Of a stretch of 64,000 nt of DNA, positions 1 to 8,378 are shown piece by piece (positions within the stretch are counted from its first letter, which is position 1; each line of letters starts with the position of its first letter). Made by a program: the position numbers and the translations under genes. The stretch is from CAZBMD01 sp964493325 (GTDB lineage Bacteria; Babelota; Babeliae; Babelales; RVW-14), in the NCBI GenBank assembly GCA_964493325.1, contig CAZBMD010000004.1, positions 1 to 64,000 of the forward strand, given 5' to 3'. The notes below the pieces were generated by a model that was not told the DNA's origin, did no database searches, and saw only the letters and a program-made list of their open reading frames with translations.

Positions 1-837
1 TTTGTTGAGTAAGGCATAGTGCAGGGGAGTGTTGCCTAATTCATCTTGCACATTAGCATCGGTGTCCTTTTCTGAAAGGAGTGACTTAACGGTCTCAAGA
101 TTGCCATGTAATGCGGCTAGATGCAGAGGCGAATGTGATTGTTCTGGAATACTTTTGAAAAAAGGCGAAATTTTTTTCCATAGATATGACATACTTGTGG
201 AAGCAACATATGATCCTACGCCTGTTTTTGCACCGCTTAAAATTGCATCGAAGAGCATATCTGTAGATGTGTTGCCGGTGATGATTGCATAGATTAAAGC
301 ATAAGTAATAGAACTAAAAATTGGGTGATTGAATACTGATGAAAGTTCTGCTGCATTGTGTGTTAGAATGGTTGTTGCTGCAACGTCTATGTTGCTTTGT
401 GATAAGCAGTAACTCTCAACCATTGGTGAAATCACAGAGCCATATGGTAGCGTCTCTAGAATATTTTTAATTGCTCCTGATTGCCATGCAAGAACAGCTA
501 TGCCTTGAACGCCGAGCGTCTGAAGTAATGTTTTTAATTCTGGGTTTGGTGTTTCGCTAATTGTTTTTTTTGCTTGCTCAGTTGTCTGGTGGGCCAAGAT
601 TGCGATGCTTTGAGTAAGACCATTAATATTGGCTGTTTTAGTTTGAAAAGCACCTGTTTCTGGTGGTTGAGTTAAGCTGGTTAGGTCGGTGTCTTTATTT
701 TGCTTGGGAGCAACGGCTTCTTCTTGCCATTCAAAAGAGCTTTGTACATTTTCTTGCGAGAATGCGTGAACCATTGACCCACAGTTCAGGAGTTGCGCTA
801 TCAGCGTTATTGTTAGTGTGTTGCGTAGAATATTCAT
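1..837 (-). CDS. Secreted ankyrin-repeat protein, C-terminus cut by window edge
   Basis: The visible 279 residues begin with a signal peptide (MNILRNTLTITLIAQLL, probable cleavage after MVHA). A long segment without recognised domains follows, including a hydrophobic stretch (ITYALIYAIITG). Ankyrin repeats start near residue 235, with the motifs SPLHLAALHGNLETVKSLL and NTPLHYALL. The frame is open to base 1, so more repeats probably lie outside the window. The start is supported by AAGGAA a few bases upstream of the ATG. Ankyrin repeats bind proteins, and in host-associated bacteria exported ones are often effectors; that role is inference here. At least five other exported ankyrin proteins occur in this window. 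Confidence 0.85.
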   Translation of the reverse strand, partial: MNILRNTLTITLIAQLLNCGSMVHAFSQENVQSSFEWQEEAVAPKQNKDTDLTSLTQPPETGAFQTKTANINGLTQSIAILAHQTTEQAKKTISETPNPELKTLLQTLGVQGIAVLAWQSGAIKNILETLPYGSVISPMVESYCLSQSNIDVAATTILTHNAAELSSVFNHPIFSSITYALIYAIITGNTSTDMLFDAILSGAKTGVGSYVASTSMSYLWKKISPFFKSIPEQSHSPLHLAALHGNLETVKSLLSEKDTDANVQDELGNTPLHYALLNK

Positions 838-1037
838 GGTATTCCTTTTTTATTTTTTATTCGATTTTTTAAAAATCTTAAAATCTTCTCCTTCGAGTCT
901 ATATTATTCATTTCCTATTTTTCAATTAATTAAATTTGTTTGGCGATGGATATAATTCAACTCTTGAGCTGCTTCTCAAAAAGGGGTAGCTTGAAATTAG
1001 AGAAAGAATAGGAATAGGGAGAAAGAAGGAGAAGTTA

Positions 1038-1571
1038 ATGAGCAAGTTGCACACCGGTGGGAGTGATCTTGACGCGAGACTTTTGCACACGCTGATTGAT
1101 CTGCCGCATCGTATTTTGCAGTCACATGACAGTGACGAGCTATCGCCAATAGTTTTGCATGACTTAGGTCATGATCATCATTTTGGGCTGAATAAGGCTG
1201 TTTATCTTGTTGATAATCCTGACTTTGATTGTCTACGTGGCGTTGCTGGGTTTTGTCGGGATGAGTGTAAATTCCACAAAGCAGACGTTTGGGAAAAGCC
1301 GCATGAGTTTGCCCAAGACATGGCTAGCGCAGAGTTTCATCAACTGATGAAAAAATTTAGTGATAACTCTATTTCTCGCCAAAACCATCAACATACACCT
1401 GAGTCGCTAGCGCTACTGGGTCAAAAACTTGGGATTAAAAACCCATCCTGTTGTGTGTGGAATATGAAGCATGGTAACCACGGTATTTTGATATTTGAAG
1501 AGCATGACCAGCGTCTTGCTCGCCAAAAGGACCTGATTAATAAAGTTACGGCGCTGCTTAGTTTATGCTAA
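1038..1571 (+). CDS. Hypothetical protein, His/Cys-containing
   Basis: This 177-residue protein has no signal peptide and I recognise no family. It has a His/Asp-rich stretch (LHDLGHDHHFG), a Cys cluster (CLRGVAGFCRDECKFH) and a later CC pair, so metal binding is conceivable but unproven. A purine-rich ribosome site (AGAAGGAGAAG) lies 5 bases before the ATG and is among the best in the window, so expression is likely. Its last 14 bases overlap the end of the convergent heparinase-like gene. The approximately 200 bp between it and the divergent ankyrin gene must hold both promoters. Confidence 0.7.
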   Translation: MSKLHTGGSDLDARLLHTLIDLPHRILQSHDSDELSPIVLHDLGHDHHFGLNKAVYLVDNPDFDCLRGVAGFCRDECKFHKADVWEKPHEFAQDMASAEFHQLMKKFSDNSISRQNHQHTPESLALLGQKLGIKNPSCCVWNMKHGNHGILIFEEHDQRLARQKDLINKVTALLSLC

Positions 1572-3453
1572 TAATAGTTTGATACTTGTCGCTTGTTACC
1601 GGTATTGTTGCAGTGAGAATAGCGCATGGCGTTCGCACGGCATAGCCCGGTGACAGGTATCCTTCTTTTTTCTCAAGCGGTAGCGATGTTTGCAGTCGAG
1701 CGATTTCTGAGGTATTGAACTTCAAAATCCAAAGAGATTTGCTTTCCTGATAAAGTTTTATCAGGGGGCCGCATACAAATGCCCACGTTCCACTATCGTG
1801 AGGCGTCCTTTTTTCTGTGGTTATCCAATCGGTGATTACAATTTCTCGCGTGATGCAATTACTCAAAATCTGGCGATGGTGCAAAATTCGTTGCGCTTCG
1901 CAACTTTCTGCAAAATCTTCAACAATTACTTCTCCATTTTTTTCTTGCATGAGCGGCTTATGGTCTGATGATTTTCGATGTAATTGAAAAAGATCCTGTG
2001 ATTGTAAAAAGCTGTGAGAGCTTTTTACTGAGTGTGTTGCAAAGGTTGAGTGGTAGGTCTGTTCTCGAAAACGGTTACGCCACCATGGGTTGCCGGTGTA
2101 CTGAAACGAACCCGGATCAACAAAAAGCTGAATGCCACTAACGCTGAGTGTGAAAGCCAATTCATCTTGGTGAAAGTGCCCTGATGGCTGGTGTGGTTTA
2201 AACCGTGGGTGTCGAAAGGTTAGGTGAAGCGAGGGATGAGTGATGATTGAAAGGCCAAAATCAGGAAAATACTGCAAAGATTTTTGATGTTCTTGGACAG
2301 GGGCTACGGTGATGCCTGTACAAAATTTGCCGCTATCGTTGTCTCCAATATGAATAAAATTTCCGTACTGATCCTGAACATTCTGTAAAAAATAAATCAT
2401 CTGAGCAGTACGCGTTGTAAATTTTTTTGGTAGCGGCAGGTTGTACGCTTCGCACAATATCTGCACGTGCAAAAACATTTCGGTATCAAGTCGATGATAT
2501 GCTGTTGAGCCTTCATAGCTGCTGCCATCTGGTTGAACTTGGTGGTTTTGCTGCGTGCACAGTTTTTTTATGCACCACGATAGTTGCTGATAAATATTTT
2601 TTATGTTAACAAAAAATAGCGTCAAATATAGATAGCCAACAAGGTCAGCGATGTAGTGGTTATTGGGTTTGTCTGATGTTTCCCAATTCCAAGCGAGGTA
2701 TTCATGGTGCTCAAGAAGCGAGCAGATTATCTTTTCAAAAAAGGCTTGTGAAAGTGTAGGCTCATTTTTAAAAAAATGAAATCCCCAGATAAGATTAGAT
2801 GCCCTGATCGCAACTTCCATGGGGCAGCGCCAGTTAATGCCCAGCAAGTAGGGATTATTATCAATCCAGCTGTTCACGTGCTGCTCAAATGCTTGCGCGT
2901 ACGCTACAGATTTTGTTTGTCGGTAGGCAGTTCCAAGAATAAAAAGATGTTGAAGGCGAGACAATTCCCATGGGATTTTGATGTCAGGCAGGTCTTCTGT
3001 TTCCAATTGAGCTTTTGGTTCAACGATAATGTTCTGATAAAAGGTGTAGCGAAATTGTTCAAAATAGTTTGAGTTAATTCTAAAATCTTGGTGCCAAGGG
3101 ATGGTCTGTTCAAACGTGTATGGTGTGCCAAAAAATTCAAAACTATTGCCAGTAAATTTATTTGCTTGAGCAATGAGTTCTTGTGGTGATTGCTGGGGCG
3201 AGCAGTGTTTTTGCCACAACTCGTGCAACAAGACAGCTTCAAGTTGAGTGTTATTTTTTAGCTGATGCAATAATTGGTCAAAGGGCATAGCAATGCGGTA
3301 CCGGTGAGATAGGGATGTCCATGAACTGTTTGAACTGTGTGTTTGAGCTGTTGATTGGTGCTTGAACTTGAATAATTTGCTGTGTAGACGCTTGATAACA
3401 ACGGTTTTTAGGCCAGAAAGCCCAAGCTCTTTGAGTCGATAAAGATAATACAT
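1558..3453 (-). CDS. Heparinase II/III family protein
   Basis: A polysaccharide lyase-like protein of 631 residues. The N-terminal half matches the alpha/alpha-toroid of heparinase II/III proteins, with NWRCPMEVAIRASNLIW, NNHYIADLVGYLYL and the acidic/His motif DGSSYEGSTAYHR. The C-terminal half has the beta-sandwich signature of the family: GHFHQDELAFTLSV, then FVDPGSFQYTGNPWW and YHSTFATHS. Known members cleave uronic-acid polysaccharides or sit in surface polysaccharide loci. No signal peptide is evident, so a cytoplasmic role in glycan processing or capsule assembly is possible. An in-frame ATG lies 33 bases upstream, but the chosen ATG has GAGGAGAG at good spacing. No sugar transferases or other lyases are adjacent. 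Confidence 0.85.
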   Translation of the reverse strand: MYYLYRLKELGLSGLKTVVIKRLHSKLFKFKHQSTAQTHSSNSSWTSLSHRYRIAMPFDQLLHQLKNNTQLEAVLLHELWQKHCSPQQSPQELIAQANKFTGNSFEFFGTPYTFEQTIPWHQDFRINSNYFEQFRYTFYQNIIVEPKAQLETEDLPDIKIPWELSRLQHLFILGTAYRQTKSVAYAQAFEQHVNSWIDNNPYLLGINWRCPMEVAIRASNLIWGFHFFKNEPTLSQAFFEKIICSLLEHHEYLAWNWETSDKPNNHYIADLVGYLYLTLFFVNIKNIYQQLSWCIKKLCTQQNHQVQPDGSSYEGSTAYHRLDTEMFLHVQILCEAYNLPLPKKFTTRTAQMIYFLQNVQDQYGNFIHIGDNDSGKFCTGITVAPVQEHQKSLQYFPDFGLSIITHPSLHLTFRHPRFKPHQPSGHFHQDELAFTLSVSGIQLFVDPGSFQYTGNPWWRNRFREQTYHSTFATHSVKSSHSFLQSQDLFQLHRKSSDHKPLMQEKNGEVIVEDFAESCEAQRILHHRQILSNCITREIVITDWITTEKRTPHDSGTWAFVCGPLIKLYQESKSLWILKFNTSEIARLQTSLPLEKKEGYLSPGYAVRTPCAILTATIPVTSDKYQTIISIN

Positions 3454-3596
3454 TTTTTTCTCTCCTCGGTGGTTACAGTAAACCAATGTAACGAGAACTG
3501 GATAATTTTAAAGAGGGCAAAATAGTATCGAACCTGTCTTCGATCTGTGATAAGATGGTCAAAAAATAGACAGACGTACTTATGACGAAAGATCGT

Positions 3597-4598
3597 ATGA
3601 CCAAAAAAATTATTCTGACCGGTGATAGGCCAACAGGCCCTTTGCACATTGGGCACTTTGTAGGATCATTGCAAAATCGCGTTAGATTGCAAGATGAATA
3701 TCAGCAATTTGTCATGCTTGCCGATGTGCAGGCGCTTACCGATAACGTTGAAAATCCTGAAAAAGTGCGTGCAAATATTCATGAAGTTGCACTGGATTAT
3801 TTGGCCGTGGGCATTGATCCAGCAAAGACGACAATTTTTGTGCAGTCGATGATTGGTGCCATTGCCGAGCTTACTGTTTTTTACATGAATTTGGTGACCA
3901 TTGCTCATTTGCAGCGCAACCCAACAGTCAAAGAAGAAATCAGACAAAAGGGTTATGGTGATACCGTAACTGCCGGTTTTTTGTGCTATCCAGTTAGCCA
4001 GGCTGCAGATATTACTGCGTTCAAAGCTCACTTAGTCCCTGTAGGTCAAGATCAACTGCCAATGATTGAACAGACGCTTGATATTGTGCGCAGATTTAAC
4101 CGCATTTATAAGCCTGTGCTTATTGAGCCTCAAGCGCTTGTTCCCAAAGACGCGGGCAGGTTGCCTGGGACTGATGGAAAAAGCAAGATGGGCAAGTCGC
4201 TTGGTAACGCTATTTTCTTGTCAGATCCAGCTGACGAAGTGGTAAAAAAAGTGATGAGTATGTACACCGATCCAGAGCATCTGCGTGTTGCCGATCCCGG
4301 TAAAATTGAAGGCAATACCGTTTTTGCTTATCTTGATATTTTTGATGAGCGTAAGGATGAGGTTGCTCAGCTTAAAGAACACTATCAGCGGGGTGGCCTT
4401 GGTGATGTCACGTTGAAAAAACGCCTTATCGAGGTACTGCAGGGTGTGCTTGAACCAATAAGACAAAAGCGTGCTGAATTTGCAAAGAATAGAGATTTTG
4501 TGACCGAAGTTTTGCGTCTGGGCACAGCTCACGCAAATGAAGTGGCCAATCAGACGCTTGCTGAGGTAAAACAAGCGATGAAGATTAATTACTGGTAA
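3597..4598 (+). CDS. trpS: Tryptophanyl-tRNA synthetase
   Basis: A class I aminoacyl-tRNA synthetase charging tRNA-Trp. The HIGH motif is GPLHIGHF near the N-terminus, preceded by the typical ILTGDRPTG. The KMSKS-equivalent loop is SKMGKSLGN. The length of about 333 residues is normal for bacterial TrpRS. An ATG 15 bases upstream (3582) is in frame, but family members usually begin at this methionine and a weak GAAAG precedes it. The gene stands alone: the heparinase-like gene diverges on its left and the coiled-coil operon converges on its right. A GC-rich hairpin without a clear T tract follows at about 4615-4635. Confidence 0.95.
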   Translation: MTKKIILTGDRPTGPLHIGHFVGSLQNRVRLQDEYQQFVMLADVQALTDNVENPEKVRANIHEVALDYLAVGIDPAKTTIFVQSMIGAIAELTVFYMNLVTIAHLQRNPTVKEEIRQKGYGDTVTAGFLCYPVSQAADITAFKAHLVPVGQDQLPMIEQTLDIVRRFNRIYKPVLIEPQALVPKDAGRLPGTDGKSKMGKSLGNAIFLSDPADEVVKKVMSMYTDPEHLRVADPGKIEGNTVFAYLDIFDERKDEVAQLKEHYQRGGLGDVTLKKRLIEVLQGVLEPIRQKRAEFAKNRDFVTEVLRLGTAHANEVANQTLAEVKQAMKINYW

Positions 4599-4675
4599 AT
4601 TGGTAAATTGATGCAGGGGCCGTTTTTGCGGCCCTCTATCATAGAGCCGTTTGGTTACTTGAGATAAAGATATTG

Positions 4676-5626
4676 TTACCGTGTGTTAATACCAAGATTG
4701 TTCTTAAATTGTGCTATCTTTTTTTCTGCAGCTGATGCGTCAAATTCTTGTTCTTTTTCAATGTATTTAAGCCCAATAAAATCAATAAACTTGCCGTTGC
4801 CTTTAAAATTTTTATTTCCCTCTAGAATAAAGGTAAAACGCTCTTTCATGAGCTCTCTGAATTCTTCGGTTAGAGTTTGTATCTCTTTTTTTATAGTAAT
4901 TGTTTTTTGAGTAGCAGTTTGTTTTGTTCCTTTGTCATATGAAGAAGTTGCTAAGTCGTTGTTTTGTACGTATTCATAATATTTTTTTGTAATATTATTT
5001 ATTATTCCAACTGCTTTTATACTGATTTTTTTTGCTTCATCTTGTGCTTGTATTCTTAACTCGTCTTGAACGTCTTTTTGTGTATTACTTTGATCGTTCT
5101 GGAATATGCTTTCTTGTTTATCGTTTAGGTCCGGGATTATCTCTTTAATAGAGTCTTTAAGAGGTTCTTCTTTGTCAGTATCTTGCTTGTCAGGATTGGT
5201 TTTTTCGCTAATTGATTCATTGTCATATCCCGGAGCGTTGGATTTTTGTATATCATCAGAGCTAGGTTTTTCTGCTAGCAAGCGTTTATTTTCTGCAAGA
5301 TGGGCGTGCCAATAAAAACCTCCAAGGGTCAGTGCTACAGCTGCAATGCCAGCAGTGGCTCCAATTGCAAAATAAAAAAAGTCTCTTTTTTTTGACTTTT
5401 TTTGAGGAAGTTCAAATCGGCTGCGCCACAAATCCTCTTTTTCTGACCCATTCGTTATTAAGTCAGCTATTTCCTGATCTGTGCAGTTGAGTTCTAATAG
5501 ATTTGCACTTATTTCATGATAAGCATCATGTTCAAGCTGATCAATAGCATTGTTAGCCTTAATTGATGTTGTGTTGATATGCGTTGCAAGGCCTAGTGTA
5601 AGCAGGAATAATATTTTTTTTAACAT
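4676..5626 (-). CDS. Exported protein: signal peptide, membrane segment, charged coil (paralogue 3 of 3)
   Basis: About 316 residues with no recognised family. The order is a signal peptide (MLKKILFLLTLGLATHI), an acidic helical segment of about 60 residues, a basic patch (KKSKKRD), a membrane helix rich in Gly/Ala (FAIGATAGIAAVALTLGGFY), then a long charged region rich in Lys, Glu, Asp and Gln likely to form coiled coil. The start has GAAAGAAG upstream; a more distant in-frame ATG at 5689 would place 21 extra residues before the signal peptide. It is the last gene of a three-gene minus-strand operon whose members share this architecture but little sequence. Confidence 0.75.
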   Translation of the reverse strand: MLKKILFLLTLGLATHINTTSIKANNAIDQLEHDAYHEISANLLELNCTDQEIADLITNGSEKEDLWRSRFELPQKKSKKRDFFYFAIGATAGIAAVALTLGGFYWHAHLAENKRLLAEKPSSDDIQKSNAPGYDNESISEKTNPDKQDTDKEEPLKDSIKEIIPDLNDKQESIFQNDQSNTQKDVQDELRIQAQDEAKKISIKAVGIINNITKKYYEYVQNNDLATSSYDKGTKQTATQKTITIKKEIQTLTEEFRELMKERFTFILEGNKNFKGNGKFIDFIGLKYIEKEQEFDASAAEKKIAQFKNNLGINTR

Positions 5627-5651
5627 TAGTCTTCTTTCGACTGAGGTTTGG

Positions 5652-6422
5652 CTATGATATGGTACAAGTGTCCTGCTCATCATAGTCATTATGACCTTGA
5701 TAATTTGGCTCGTAATCGTATTTTTGGTTGCTGTACGGGTTTTCGTACTCTTGTTTTAATCGTTTTTCCCGTTCTTTCTTTTCTCGTTCGATTTCTTCTT
5801 TTTTTAATCGAGCTTCTTCGTTGCGAATTCGGGCTTCGTCTTCTTCTTTAAGTTTTTGCTTGAACTCTTCTTCAATTTTGTTCTGTGCGATATTTTCTTG
5901 ACGATCTTTTTGGTTTTTTTGCGATTTTTCTGTTATAGCTTGTTTTGTATTGTCGACCTCTTCTTGAATCGGTTCGATTTTTTTTTGATTTTTGTCTGCT
6001 GACTTTTCACCTTCAGCTAGCTTGTGTTCTTTGTTTTTTTCTCGATCGGTATTTTTTTTAATAATTAAATCATCAGATTCTTCATAGTATGCATACCCAT
6101 AAAGACATGCGTAGCAGATGGCAACGGTAACAAGTCCTACCCCCGCGCCAATCGTCACATAGAGCGATGTATTTTTTTTTGGATTCAATTGGTTATCACC
6201 ATGAGTAGCGTCTTCTCCATAAGCATGTAAGCCCGCTAGCATTTTAGGATTGTTCTTTGCTGCATCTAGTATCTCTTGCGTGGAGTATCCTTGCTCCAAG
6301 AGCTTTTTACGAACGGCTTCAATATTCTCTTTGCTAATGGTGTTCCAGTGATTTATGGGTATTGTGGAACACTGAGATGCGCAGCTTATCGTGAGTAGTA
6401 GGCTAAAAAAAAGTTTGAACAT
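5652..6422 (-). CDS. Exported protein: signal peptide, membrane segment, charged coil (paralogue 2 of 3)
   Basis: About 256 residues, family unknown. The signal peptide is MFKLFFSLLLTISCASQC. A soluble segment follows containing QGYSTQEILDAAKNNP, then a membrane helix (VTIGAGVGLVTVAICYACLY). The rest is a highly charged Lys/Glu repeat region (EEARLKKEEIEREKKEREK) typical of coiled coil, ending in a Tyr/Asn/Asp-rich tail. The start is set by AAGGATCGCAG before the ATG rather than by the in-frame ATG at 6467. It lies between its two paralogues, 25 bp before the next gene and 10 bp after the previous one, so the three are very probably co-transcribed. Confidence 0.75.
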   Translation of the reverse strand: MFKLFFSLLLTISCASQCSTIPINHWNTISKENIEAVRKKLLEQGYSTQEILDAAKNNPKMLAGLHAYGEDATHGDNQLNPKKNTSLYVTIGAGVGLVTVAICYACLYGYAYYEESDDLIIKKNTDREKNKEHKLAEGEKSADKNQKKIEPIQEEVDNTKQAITEKSQKNQKDRQENIAQNKIEEEFKQKLKEEDEARIRNEEARLKKEEIEREKKEREKRLKQEYENPYSNQKYDYEPNYQGHNDYDEQDTCTIS

Positions 6423-6432
6423 TCTGCGATCC

Positions 6433-7182
6433 TTAAGATTTTTTGTTACTTGGATGATATGGGCCAATGTTAGCGTTATATTGTGTCATTTCACAATCGA
6501 CATGATTGAAAATACTCTGCTTATAATCTATTTCTCTAATCTGTTGTTTTAGTACGGTCATTTCTTGTTCTAATTGTTGTAATAGTTCTTCCTGTCCACT
6601 ACTAGTTTTCTCTTCAAAGAAGATGCCTTCAGCTGTTAGGAGCTTTATGCGAAGGTCTTCTTGCAGAGCTACTTTCTTGTCCTTCAGTTGCTTTCGTTCA
6701 GAGCTTGCAACATTTTTATATGTTTGTTGAGAATCTTTGTATTGATTCATCATACTTTTTGCTTCTAATTTTATTTTATTAGCTCGTTCAAGCTTAAGAT
6801 CTTTTTTTTCTTGTTTGCGTTTTTCTTCAGCTTTTCTTCGTTGTTTCTTTTTTTGTCGATTCAATTGCTCTGCGATAGGTTTATTGTGATTATTGTAACG
6901 GTCGTTTGTTTCTTTCTGGCGAGCGTAGGTATAAAACGCACAGACTGGCATTGCAATAAGGGTTAATCCAGCGGCTGACCCTAACAAAAAAGCTATGAGT
7001 TTATTTTTTTTTGAATTTTTAGACTGAATTACGGGCTCTTCAGGTAGAATCTCATCACCAGGCTCTGGTGTCTGTAAGAGACGCACTGCAAAGGTTGTAT
7101 TGCCTGTATCAATTGCTGCAGAAGATACAAGGATTGATATCGATAATAAGAAAGTCAGCACCAGAAAAATTTTTTTTGGCAT
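6433..7182 (-). CDS. Exported protein: signal peptide, membrane segment, charged coil (paralogue 1 of 3)
   Basis: A 249-residue protein of unknown family and first gene of the three-gene operon. It has a signal peptide (MPKKIFLVLTFLLSISILV), a short acidic stretch, a basic stretch (KNSKKNK) and a membrane helix (LIAFLLGSAAGLTLIAMPV). A long Lys/Arg/Glu/Gln-rich coiled coil containing KKKQRRKAEEKRKQEKKD fills most of the remainder. The repeated layout of soluble N-terminus, GxxAG-type helix and coil suggests three duplicated anchored proteins with coils on one face of the membrane. A promoter is visible about 40-65 bases upstream. Function cannot be deduced. Confidence 0.75.
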   Translation of the reverse strand: MPKKIFLVLTFLLSISILVSSAAIDTGNTTFAVRLLQTPEPGDEILPEEPVIQSKNSKKNKLIAFLLGSAAGLTLIAMPVCAFYTYARQKETNDRYNNHNKPIAEQLNRQKKKQRRKAEEKRKQEKKDLKLERANKIKLEAKSMMNQYKDSQQTYKNVASSERKQLKDKKVALQEDLRIKLLTAEGIFFEEKTSSGQEELLQQLEQEMTVLKQQIREIDYKQSIFNHVDCEMTQYNANIGPYHPSNKKS

Positions 7183-7219
7183 TATATTTTTTTCATAAGG
7201 TTATATCTCAACACAGGGA

Positions 7220-7248
7220 AGTGTAGATAATTTACTTATTTTTGTCAG
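7220..7248 (-). promoter_or_regulatory. Promoter of the three-gene coiled-coil operon
   Basis: On the minus strand CTGACA (7248-7243) and TACACT (7225-7220) are separated by 17 bp, an excellent sigma-70-type match upstream of the ATG at 7182. Apart from this promoter and the terminator at 7421-7454, the 302-bp gap 7183-7484 shows nothing else. Confidence 0.55.
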
Positions 7249-7420
7249 GCTCTTAAAGCAAAATATTGTTATTGCTTGTGATTTTTTTTCTATTTTGAGT
7301 AGCAAAACACCTTGATGTACAAATAGCATAAAATAGCAGTAGAACAAAGTGGTTGCCTAGGATAGAAAAGTTGTTGGAAAAGTCAATTAAAACCAGCTTT
7401 GTTAAGAAATGCATAAACAG

Positions 7421-7454
7421 AAAAAAGGCCCTCGAAGTTAATCGAGAGCCTTTT
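7421..7454 (-). terminator. Intrinsic terminator after the methyltransferase gene
   Basis: Read on the minus strand, AAAAGGCTCTCGA pairs with TCGAGGGCCTTTT across a 6-base loop, and the 3' side runs into six T. It lies about 30 bp past the stop of the methyltransferase gene and would end the xerD-methyltransferase transcript. Confidence 0.75.
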
Positions 7455-7484
7455 ATAACAGTTACTTAATAAAATGATTTGCGC

Positions 7485-8378
7485 TTATTTCATATGTGAG
7501 AAGCGGGCAAACAGGCTGCATGGAAGTGTGCGGCCGCTTTCTTCTTGTGCTACGTGCAATTCGCCAAATTCAATTGAAGCTTGAGGGTAATGGTCTTGCA
7601 ACAAATTTTTAAGAACAGTTGCCGAGTAGCCCATTGAGTAGCCATTGAAAATGAAAAAGAGTGGGTATGGTCGTAGAACTTGCACACATAATTCAAGAAG
7701 TTCTTGAATGTTTTTTTCAAAAGAAAACACTTTGCCTTTTTGATCACGTCCAAATGCGGGTGGATCCATAATAATTGCATCGTATTGTACACCGCGTTTG
7801 ATTTCGCGTTGTATAAATTTGGCACAATCTTCAACAATCCAACGGATAGGGGCATCGTCCAGTTTGCTTAGCGCTTGGTTACGCTTAGCCCATTCTACCG
7901 ATGGCTTCGAGGCATCTACGTGACAAACTTGTGCACCGTGAGCCGCCATGAAAAGTGATGTTGCGCCGGTGTATCCGAACAGATTGAGTACTTTTGGAGA
8001 GTGACGAGCTTTTGCAAGCTGTGACGATATCCATGGCCAATGGCCAACGCTTTCAGGGAAAAATCCGATATTCTTTGATGATCCCAATTTGAGCGAGCAG
8101 ACGATGGATCCTTGTTGTTTATAATTTTTGTACGGTATTTTGACAAACCATGGATCTTTAAAAGTTTTTGATTTTTTCCAAGAAAAAGAGGTTTGATCAC
8201 CCTTGGTACAGTCTGCTTGAACTTCTTCCCACGTTTGAGGGGTATGTTCTATCTTCCAGACTGCGTTGCTGTCTGGGCGAACAAGAATGTTTGCGCCAAA
8301 GCGTTCAAGTCGTTTTCCGTTGCCGCTATCGATAAGTTCGTATTCTTTAAGGGGAATGGGTGTGAGTATTTTAATCAT
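7485..8378 (-). CDS. Class I SAM-dependent RNA methyltransferase (RlmI/RlmK-like)
   Basis: About 297 residues. The SAM-binding fold is visible: motif I is VLNLFGYTGATSLFMAAHGA, followed by the acidic VCHVDASKPSVEWAKRN, and the catalytic-region motif is YDAIIMDPPAFGRDQKG. This matches the family that methylates 23S rRNA bases. The N-terminal PUA domain of E. coli RlmI is not evident; instead there is a beta-rich stretch with ERFGANILVRP. The ATG overlaps the xerD stop by four bases (ATGA), so translation is probably coupled. An in-frame ATG at 8432 lies inside xerD and is less likely. The exact target base is not predictable. Confidence 0.85.
   Translation of the reverse strand: MIKILTPIPLKEYELIDSGNGKRLERFGANILVRPDSNAVWKIEHTPQTWEEVQADCTKGDQTSFSWKKSKTFKDPWFVKIPYKNYKQQGSIVCSLKLGSSKNIGFFPESVGHWPWISSQLAKARHSPKVLNLFGYTGATSLFMAAHGAQVCHVDASKPSVEWAKRNQALSKLDDAPIRWIVEDCAKFIQREIKRGVQYDAIIMDPPAFGRDQKGKVFSFEKNIQELLELCVQVLRPYPLFFIFNGYSMGYSATVLKNLLQDHYPQASIEFGELHVAQEESGRTLPCSLFARFSHMK

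Noticed and set aside
29..292. Plus-strand reading frame over the partial ankyrin gene
   Set aside because: It is antisense to a clear ankyrin protein, with no ribosome site and no family resemblance.
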